NCBI GenBank assembly: GCA_041686095.1 | Contig: JAWLEN010000060.1 | Coordinates: 1-15,151, forward strand | DNA length: 15,151 nucleotides | Reading direction: 5' to 3' | Source of the DNA: WJMT01 sp041686095 | GTDB taxonomy: Bacteria > Acidobacteriota > Aminicenantia > Aminicenantales > Aminicenantaceae | Part shown: piece by piece, positions 6,401 to 12,935 of the stretch | Layout: each line of letters opens with the position of its first letter | Position numbering within the stretch: the stretch's first letter is position 1 | The notes under the pieces: model-generated | What the model was told of the DNA's origin: nothing | The model's input: only the letters and a program-made list of their open reading frames with translations | Databases searched by the model: none | Made by a program: the position numbers and the translations under genes

Positions 6401-7740
6401 CCGGAGATATTTTAGTGGGAAAGGTAGCCCCCAAAGGAGAGACCCAGCTGTCCCCAGAAGAAAAGCTGCTTAAAGCTATTTTTGGGGAAAAAGCTCTGGA
6501 TGTGAAAGATGCCTCATTGTACTGCTCTCCAGGAATAGAAGGAACAATTATTGATGTTAAGATATTTTCCAGACGAGGAATAGAGAAAGGGCCCAGAGCC
6601 AAAGTGATTGAAAAAGAAGAAATCGAGATGATGAAAAGGAACCTGGAAGATGAGATCAAAATATTAAACACTGAGAAGCTTCGTAAGATAAAGGCTATCC
6701 TCAAAGGAGAGGCGGTTCAAAAGGGAGTTAAAATAGGCAAGATCAATATAAAAAAGGGGAACAAAGTACCTGCCTCGGCATTAAAGAAGCTCACTCTCGA
6801 GGATTTATCCAAGATAAAGGTTAAAGAAAAAGCTAAGGAAAAAATTTCTGATGCCAAAAAGAAAGTAAATCGCCAGATAGAAGCCTTAAAGTCAGTATTC
6901 AAGGAAAAATGTGAGGCCTTGAAAAAAGGAGATGAGCTTTCGCCCGGAGTGATACAAACCATAAAAGTCTATATAGCCATGAAAAGGAAGCTTTCTGTAG
7001 GTGATAAGGTCTCAGGAAGGCATGGAAATAAAGGAATCATTGCAAGGATCGTACCTGAAGAAGATATGCCTCATCTGCCGGATGGAAGAACCGTTGAGGT
7101 GATATTGAATCCTCTTGGAGTTCCTTCTAGGATGAATGTGGGACAAATTTTAGAAACACATCTTGGATTAGCTGCTTCTGAGTTGGGGATATGGGTGTCA
7201 ACTCCGGTATTTGATGGAATATCTGAAAAGGAAATTAAAGAGCTTTTAAAAAAGGCAGGTCTTCCAGAAAACGGCAAGTATCCTTTATATGACGGGATTA
7301 CGGGAGAATTACTGGACAGTGAAGTGACTGTGGGAAATATGTACATAATGAAGCTCTATCATTTAGTTGAGGATAAAATACATGCCCGTTCCACCGGACC
7401 TTATTCTCTGATCACTCAGCAGCCTTTGGGAGGAAAAGCCCAATTTGGAGGTCAGCGGTTTGGAGAAATGGAAGTGTGGGCATTGGAAGCTTATGGAGCT
7501 GCTTTTACACTTCAGGAATTGCTGACTGCCAAGTCAGATGATGTGGAAGGAAGAGCCAAAATCTATGAGGCTATTGTTAAAGGAGATCTTGATTTTAAAC
7601 CCGGGCTGCCTGAGTCAGTCAATGTTCTCATTAGAGAGCTTCAGAGTCTGTGTTTAAACATTGAATTGGAAAAAATAGAAGAAGAGGAAGTCCTTCCCTG
7701 GGGAATTGATGTTCCGAAAATCCTTAAAGGAGAGAAATAA
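3454..7740 (+). CDS. rpoB: DNA-directed RNA polymerase subunit beta
   Basis: Beta forms half of the catalytic cleft of RNA polymerase. From ATG 3454 the product is 1428 residues. Beta landmarks appear in order: [20 protein letters not shown], the rifampicin region (570-593, [10 protein letters not shown] onward), [104 protein letters not shown] and [20 protein letters not shown]. Unusual parts are a cysteine-rich insertion at residues 81-145 with eight paired cysteines, and a charged insertion near 660-709. A long lysine-rich segment before GDELSPGV matches the Gram-negative-type insertion. Starts at TTG 3439 and ATG 3460 are possible; none has a good Shine-Dalgarno. TAA overlaps the rpoC ATG by one base. 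Confidence 0.96.
   Translation: [1428 protein letters not shown]
3694..3888 (+). other. Cysteine-rich (zinc-ribbon-like) insertion within beta
   Basis: This coding segment covers beta residues 81-145. Cysteines are at 84, 86, 99, 102 and at 118, 121, 132, 135, giving CxC-x12-CxxC followed by CxxC-x10-CxxC. The first motif reads CRCGKLKG...CMACG and has exactly the spacing of the beta' N-terminal zinc domain encoded at 7941-7997 (CLCGKYKR...CERCG). It replaces a short stretch between the conserved SYSIG and [11 protein letters not shown] segments, in the protrusion part of beta. Two bound zinc ions are a reasonable inference from the ligands, not something the sequence proves. Confidence 0.75.
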
Positions 7741-10700
7741 TGGAAACAAGGCATTCTATGGGAGGAAAACCTAAAGTAGATTTTGATCAAGTGAGAATAA
7801 GTATTGCTTCCCCAGAAAAGATTCTAAGCTGGTCTTGGGGAGAAGTGACCAAACCTGAGACCATTAACTACAGGACGTTTAAGCCGGAAAAAGACGGGCT
7901 GTTTTGCGCTAAGATATTCGGGCCAATAAATGATTATGAATGTCTTTGCGGGAAATACAAGCGCATGAAATACAGAGGAATCATATGTGAGAGATGCGGT
8001 GTTGAGGTGACTCGCTCTAGTGTAAGACGGGAGCGAATGGGTCATATAAAACTCGCTTCTCCTGTGGCTCATATTTGGTTTTCTAAGAGTTTGCCCAGCC
8101 GCATAGGCCTGCTCCTTGATTTGAAAATAAAAGATCTGGAAAAAGTACTCTATTTTGAATCCTATATAGTGATTGATCCGGGAGAGACGCCTCTCAAGGA
8201 AAGACAGATCCTTACTGAAGATGAATACAAGGAAGCACAGTCAAAATATGGAGATGGATTTAACGCTTCTATTGGAGCTGAGGCGATTAAGATTTTGCTG
8301 GAAAAAACCGACATTGATAAAGAAAGCAGCTATTTAAGGAAAAAGATGAAAACTGAGACTTCAAAGCAGCGAAGGCTTAGAGCCGCTAAGCGCTTAAGGG
8401 TGTTTAAAGCTTTGAAAGATTCTGGCAACAGACCTGAATGGATGATTCTTGATGTGATCCCGGTTATTCCGCCTGATTTAAGGCCTCTGGTCAGGCTTGA
8501 CGGAGGCCGGTTTGCCACTTCTGATCTTAATGACCTGTACCGAAGGGTGATCAATAGGAACAACCGGTTGAAAAAACTGATAGAACTCAGAGCTCCCGAA
8601 TTGATCATCAGAAATGAAAAAAGAATGTTGCAGGAATCTGTGGATGCGTTGTTTGATAACGGACGAAGAGGTCGAGTTCATCTGGGACCCAACAGGAGAC
8701 CTTTGAAGTCTTTGAGTGAATCTTTGCGCGGCAAGCAGGGCCGGTTTAGACAAAATCTTCTTGGAAAACGGGTTGATTATTCAGGACGGTCAGTCATTGT
8801 GGTGGGTCCAGAACTGAAACTTCATCAGTGCGGACTGCCCAAAAAAATGGCTTTGGAGCTGTTCAAACCGTTCATTTTTCATAAATTAGAAAAAGAAGGC
8901 CTAGTTCCCAGTGTCAAAGTCGCTAGGGAATGGCATGAACAGGAAAAGCCTGAGGTGTGGGATTATCTGGAAGAAGTGGTTGAAGAACACCCCATTCTTC
9001 TTAACCGGGCTCCCACTCTTCACCGGCTTGGAATTCAAGCGTTCCAGCCTATCCTAGTGGAAGGAAAGGCTATCCAGATACATCCGCTGGTTTGTGCGGC
9101 TTTTAATGCTGATTTTGATGGAGATCAAATGGCTGTCCATGTGCCACTGTCTGTGGAAGCTCAGGTGGAAGCACAGAATTTGATGCTTTCAACCCAAAAT
9201 ATTTTATCTCCGGCCAATGGTCGACCTTTAGCCATTCCCAGTCAAGATATGGTTCTGGGTTGTTATTATTTAACTCTTCTCCAAAAGGAACAAAAGGGAG
9301 AAGGCAGAATTTTTTCATCCAAAGAAGAAGCCCTGATTGCATTTGAAAATAAAAAAATCGACCTTCATGCTCATATCCATGTGAGGTTGAAAGGTCTTTT
9401 TATGAACCTATCCACTTATTATGACGATCAAGATGTGCTGACTTGCCCTGTGAAAAAAGTTAACAACGAACTCATAGAGACCACTCCGGGTCGTATTATA
9501 TTTAACGATATATTCCCTGACGAAATTCCATTTGTAAACGGAAAATTAAAGAAGAAGGGACTGGAGAACCTAGTCTATTATAATTATCTTAAGCTGGGAC
9601 GGACAGCCACCGTTAGAGTTTTAGATGACTTGAAAGAGATTGGATTTAAGTATGCCAGCAGCGCTGGATTTTCATTAGGGATAAACGACTTTGTTACTCC
9701 TCCGGAAAAGTCCAAATTAGTGGGGAATGCTCAAAAAGAAGTGCAGAAAATTGAAAGCCTTTATCAGGAAGGAATTATTTCAGCTAGAGAAAGGTTCAAC
9801 CGAGTGGTTGGTGTCTGGGGCTCGGTGACAGATAAAGTTTCACAGGTGATGATTGAAGATATGCAGAGAATCAGCTTTGAGAGCAATAAATTGAATCCAT
9901 TGTTTGTGATGGCTGATTCAGGTTCACGGGGTAATAAGCAGCAGATCAGGCAGCTTGCTGGGATGCGCGGTCTTATGAGCAAGCCTTCCGGGGAAATCAT
10001 AGAGACCCCCATTATTTCTAATTTAAGAGAAGGTTTGAATGTTCTGCAGTATTTCATTTCTACCCATGGAGCACGGAAAGGATTAGCTGATACAGCTCTA
10101 AAGACAGCCAATTCAGGCTATTTAACCAGAAAACTGGTCGATGTTTCGCAGGAAATGGTTGTTGACGAGCATGATTGTGGAACTCTAAAAGGAGTTCAAG
10201 TTTCAGCCATTGTCGAGAATGGAGAACTTATAGAACCTTTTGTGGATCGAATAGTGGGAAGAACTTCTTTAGAAAAAGTGACTCATCCGGATTCCAATGA
10301 GGTGATTATTGATGTTAATGAGGAAATAACCGAAAATGTTGCCCAGAGCCTGGAAAGCGTGGGGATTGAGAAGATTAAAATTCGTTCTGTTTTAACCTGT
10401 GAGTCAAAAAGAGGCGTTTGCCAACTTTGTTACGGTCGTGATATGGCAACAGGCGAAATGGTGGAACTGGGAGAAGCCGCAGGAGTCCAAGCTGCCCAGT
10501 CTATTGGAGAACCAGGTACTCAGTTGACCATGAGAACATTTCATGTTGGCGGAATCGCAATGGGAGGAGCAGAAAAATCGAGACTCGAGGCCAAAAATGA
10601 CGGAGTTATTAAGTTTGATAATCTTAACTATGTCATCAATAAAGAAGGAAAGATCATTGTAGTCAACCGAAACGCACGGATCGCTGTTCTGGACCATAGA

Positions 10701-11885
10701 GGTCGTGAAATAGAGCATTATCAAGTTCCTTATGGGGCTCAGGTTTTTATTAAAGACGGAGAAGAAGTTAAAGAAAGGCAGCAGTTTGCTGAATGGGATC
10801 CCTTTAATACTTACATTATAAGTGAGGAAACAGGTCGAGTGCATTTCCATGATGTGGTTTTAGGAATAACCATGGAAGAAATTCAGGATGAGTTTATTGG
10901 ATTGATCACCCAAGTCATCACAGATCCTAAAGATGACAAGATGCAGCCTCAGATCATGGTGCTCGATAAAAAGAAGAAAGATGATAAAGGCCGGCCCGTA
11001 TTATTGAAGAAATATTTTCTGCCTTCAGGGGCTAACCTTGAAATTAAGGATAATGACAAGATATTTGCTGGGGATGTGCTGGCTAAGATACCAAGAGAAG
11101 CGACCCGGACTAAAGATATCACGGGAGGCTTGCCAAGAGCCGAGGAGCTTTTTGAAGCGAGAAGGCCCAAGTCTCCGGCCACTATATCGGAAATAGATGG
11201 AGTGGTTAGTTACGGTGGCTTAGTCAGGGGAAACAGAAAGATTGTTGTTGAAAATGAACGGGGTGGCGAGAAAGAGTATTTTATCCCCAAAGAAGCCCAT
11301 GTGATCGTGGGAGAAAAAGAGAGAGTCAAAGCAGGGACACCATTAATGGATGGCCCTGTGAATCCTCACGATATTTTGCGTGTTTTGGGAGAGAAAGAAC
11401 TTGCGGAATATTTGTTGAGAGAAGTTCAAGGAGTTTACAGACTTCAGGGAGTCGCTATTAATGATAAGCATATGGAAGTAGTCATAAGACAGATGTTGAG
11501 ATGGGTGAAAGTGGAAGAAGTCGGGGACACAGATTTCATTGTGGACGAGAAAGTTGATAAGTTTATTTTTCAGGAACAGAATCGCAAGGTCATAGAAAAA
11601 GGCGGCAAACCGGCTAAGGCAAGGCCCTTACTCCTCGGGATAACCAAAAGCGCTTTAAGCACAGCCAGTTTTATTGCCGCCGCATCTTTCCAGGAAACAA
11701 CCCGGGTTTTAACAGAAGCCAGCCTTTATGGAAAAATAGACCATTTGCGCCGGCTTAAAGAAAATATAATTATGGGAAGATTGATTCCTGCAGGTACTGG
11801 TTATAAAGCTCATCAGCGCGTTGAATTGGCTGAAGAAAAAGAAGAAAAAAAGGAAGAAGAAGTCGACCTTCAAATCAGAGATTAA
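7740..11885 (+). CDS. rpoC: DNA-directed RNA polymerase subunit beta'
   Basis: Beta' holds the catalytic magnesium and the trigger loop. The 1381-residue product has the N-terminal zinc domain (C68, C70, C83, C86), the clamp and rudder region with GKQGRFRQNLLGKRVDYSGR, and the catalytic NADFDGD with Asp 458, 460 and 462. The second zinc site is C813, C887, C894, C897, and the trigger-loop helix reads TQLTMRTFHVGG (to 938). An insertion of roughly 170 residues (about 943-1115) splits the trigger loop before KDITGGLPRAEELFEARRP. This corresponds to the insertion of E. coli-type enzymes and is absent from Firmicutes. The C-terminus ends in a highly charged Glu/Lys tail. ATG 7740 overlaps the rpoB stop and has AAGGAG at 7727-7732. 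Confidence 0.98.
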   Translation: METRHSMGGKPKVDFDQVRISIASPEKILSWSWGEVTKPETINYRTFKPEKDGLFCAKIFGPINDYECLCGKYKRMKYRGIICERCGVEVTRSSVRRERMGHIKLASPVAHIWFSKSLPSRIGLLLDLKIKDLEKVLYFESYIVIDPGETPLKERQILTEDEYKEAQSKYGDGFNASIGAEAIKILLEKTDIDKESSYLRKKMKTETSKQRRLRAAKRLRVFKALKDSGNRPEWMILDVIPVIPPDLRPLVRLDGGRFATSDLNDLYRRVINRNNRLKKLIELRAPELIIRNEKRMLQESVDALFDNGRRGRVHLGPNRRPLKSLSESLRGKQGRFRQNLLGKRVDYSGRSVIVVGPELKLHQCGLPKKMALELFKPFIFHKLEKEGLVPSVKVAREWHEQEKPEVWDYLEEVVEEHPILLNRAPTLHRLGIQAFQPILVEGKAIQIHPLVCAAFNADFDGDQMAVHVPLSVEAQVEAQNLMLSTQNILSPANGRPLAIPSQDMVLGCYYLTLLQKEQKGEGRIFSSKEEALIAFENKKIDLHAHIHVRLKGLFMNLSTYYDDQDVLTCPVKKVNNELIETTPGRIIFNDIFPDEIPFVNGKLKKKGLENLVYYNYLKLGRTATVRVLDDLKEIGFKYASSAGFSLGINDFVTPPEKSKLVGNAQKEVQKIESLYQEGIISARERFNRVVGVWGSVTDKVSQVMIEDMQRISFESNKLNPLFVMADSGSRGNKQQIRQLAGMRGLMSKPSGEIIETPIISNLREGLNVLQYFISTHGARKGLADTALKTANSGYLTRKLVDVSQEMVVDEHDCGTLKGVQVSAIVENGELIEPFVDRIVGRTSLEKVTHPDSNEVIIDVNEEITENVAQSLESVGIEKIKIRSVLTCESKRGVCQLCYGRDMATGEMVELGEAAGVQAAQSIGEPGTQLTMRTFHVGGIAMGGAEKSRLEAKNDGVIKFDNLNYVINKEGKIIVVNRNARIAVLDHRGREIEHYQVPYGAQVFIKDGEEVKERQQFAEWDPFNTYIISEETGRVHFHDVVLGITMEEIQDEFIGLITQVITDPKDDKMQPQIMVLDKKKKDDKGRPVLLKKYFLPSGANLEIKDNDKIFAGDVLAKIPREATRTKDITGGLPRAEELFEARRPKSPATISEIDGVVSYGGLVRGNRKIVVENERGGEKEYFIPKEAHVIVGEKERVKAGTPLMDGPVNPHDILRVLGEKELAEYLLREVQGVYRLQGVAINDKHMEVVIRQMLRWVKVEEVGDTDFIVDEKVDKFIFQEQNRKVIEKGGKPAKARPLLLGITKSALSTASFIAAASFQETTRVLTEASLYGKIDHLRRLKENIIMGRLIPAGTGYKAHQRVELAEEKEEKKEEEVDLQIRD

Positions 11886-11911
11886 AAATCTTTCTAAATA
11901 TTTTTAAAACC

Positions 11912-11940
11912 TTGACATAACAGACTAGGTTTGCTATCAT
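11912..11940 (+). promoter_or_regulatory. Sigma-70-type promoter of the str operon
   Basis: TTGACA (11912-11917) is a perfect -35 box. After exactly 17 bases comes TATCAT (11935-11940), a 5/6 match to the -10 box, which predicts a start near A11947 and a 5' leader of about 65 bases before rpsL. It is the only promoter in the window that matches consensus this well, and it lies in the largest intergenic gap (11886-12013). No terminator separates it from rpoC, so rpsL may also receive read-through transcription. Confidence 0.85.
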
Positions 11941-11950
11941 CCGAACATTC

Positions 11951-11980
11951 ATTTTAGCGGATTTTAGCCGAATTTAGTGA
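11951..11980 (+). repeat. Three tandem 10-base near-repeats in the rpsL leader
   Basis: ATTTTAGCGG, ATTTTAGCCG and AATTTAGTGA follow each other without a gap. The first two match at 9 of 10 positions and the third matches the first at 7 of 10. They begin just downstream of the predicted transcription start, with the period of one DNA helical turn. This could be an operator, an RNA element, or chance in AT-rich DNA. Confidence 0.45.
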
Positions 11981-12013
11981 CAACATAATAATTATAAAAA
12001 AAGGAGCAATCTA

Positions 12014-12403
12014 TTGCCGACTGTTAACCAGCTAGTAAGAAAAGGACGAAAGAGCAAGAAAAGTAAAACTAAATCTCCGGCTCTAGATAAATGTCCCCAG
12101 AAAAGAGGCGTTTGCACTAGAGTTTTTACCACCACTCCTAAGAAGCCCAACTCTGCCATGAGGAAAGTCGCAAGAATTAGGTTGACCAACAACAAAGAAG
12201 TTACCGGATATATTCCGGGGATCGGGCATGACTTGCAGGAACACTCTATTGTTGTCATAAGAGGAGGGCGAGTTAAGGATCTCCCAGGAGTCCGCTATCA
12301 TGTGATTCGAGGAGCCCTTGACTGCGAAGGTGTGCAGGACAGAGCACAGGGACGTTCAAAATATGGAGCTAAGCAACCTAAACAAAAGAAAGTGAGTGGA
12401 TAG
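12014..12403 (+). CDS. rpsL: 30S ribosomal protein S12
   Basis: S12 lines the decoding centre and controls accuracy. The 129-residue product starts MPTVNQLVRKGRK and keeps CPQKRGVCTRV, TTTPKKPNSAMRKVARIRLT and IRGGRVKDLPGVRYH. Lys43 and Lys88, the residues whose change usually gives streptomycin resistance, are both wild type, as is Asp89, the residue methylthiolated in many bacteria. The start is TTG at 12014, supported by AAGGAG (12001-12006) seven bases upstream and by the exact family N-terminus. TTG is uncommon for such a highly expressed gene. It is the first gene of the str operon, 74 bases downstream of the -10 box. Confidence 0.97.
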   Translation: MPTVNQLVRKGRKSKKSKTKSPALDKCPQKRGVCTRVFTTTPKKPNSAMRKVARIRLTNNKEVTGYIPGIGHDLQEHSIVVIRGGRVKDLPGVRYHVIRGALDCEGVQDRAQGRSKYGAKQPKQKKVSG

Positions 12404-12414
12404 AGGAGAGAAAG

Positions 12415-12885
12415 ATGCCGAGAAAAGGCAAAGTTAAAAAAAGAGAAAGGTATCCGGATTATTTCTATAACAGTACCCTTGTGTCTCAGCTGACCAATGG
12501 AGTTATGAGAGACGGAAAGAAAAGTACTGCAGCGCGGATCGTTTATGAATCCATGGAAAAGATAAAGAAGAGCAAAAAAGAAGATCCATTAAAAGTTTAT
12601 GAAAAAGCAATTAACAATATAAAGCCTCTTTTAGAGACAAAATCAAGAAGAGTCGGTGGAGCAACGTATCAAGTTCCAGTGGAAGTGGAAGAGAAAAGAG
12701 GCCTTTCATTAGCAGTAAGGTGGCTTCTGAATTTTTCGAAACAAAGACCCGGGAAGAATATGGTTGATAAACTGGCTGGTGAGATCATGGAAGCTGCTGA
12801 CAATAAAGGTGGAGCCATCAAAAAAAGAGAAGATACCCACCGAATGGCAAAGGCTAATAGGGCTTTTGCTCATTATAAATGGTAG
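12415..12885 (+). CDS. rpsG: 30S ribosomal protein S7
   Basis: S7 nucleates assembly of the 30S head and contacts mRNA and tRNA at the exit site; in enterobacteria it also represses the str operon. The 156-residue product has the usual length, starting MPRKGKVKKRE. It includes DGKKSTAARIVYESM, RRVGGATYQVPVEV, LSLAVRWLLNFSKQRPGKNM and the final KREDTHRMAKANRAFAHYKW, all conserved. ATG 12415 has AGGAG at 12404-12408. It begins 11 bases after rpsL, so coupling is likely. The S7 repression site of E. coli lies between rpsL and rpsG; this gap is too short for a comparable structure. Confidence 0.98.
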   Translation: MPRKGKVKKRERYPDYFYNSTLVSQLTNGVMRDGKKSTAARIVYESMEKIKKSKKEDPLKVYEKAINNIKPLLETKSRRVGGATYQVPVEVEEKRGLSLAVRWLLNFSKQRPGKNMVDKLAGEIMEAADNKGGAIKKREDTHRMAKANRAFAHYKW

Positions 12886-12935
12886 TCTAATTCGCATTTA
12901 TTAGGGATTTAAGAAAGGTAAGATGGAGTTCAAAT

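Noticed and set aside
6105..6704. 199-codon antisense frame within rpoB
   Set aside because: It lies fully inside a conserved essential gene and is rich in Ser, Phe, Ile and Leu as expected from the complement of Lys/Glu-rich coding. No ribosome binding site or family resemblance.
11885..11911. Possible rpoC terminator (AAAAAT ... ATTTTT)
   Set aside because: The pairing is six A-U pairs with an AT-rich loop and no GC stem or clean U-tract, so it is not a credible intrinsic terminator.
114..12912. Shared 11-mer TAGGGATTTAA at 114-124 and 12902-12912
   Set aside because: Many shared 11-mers are expected by chance in 15 kb, and the contexts (before rpmG, before fusA) show no further similarity.
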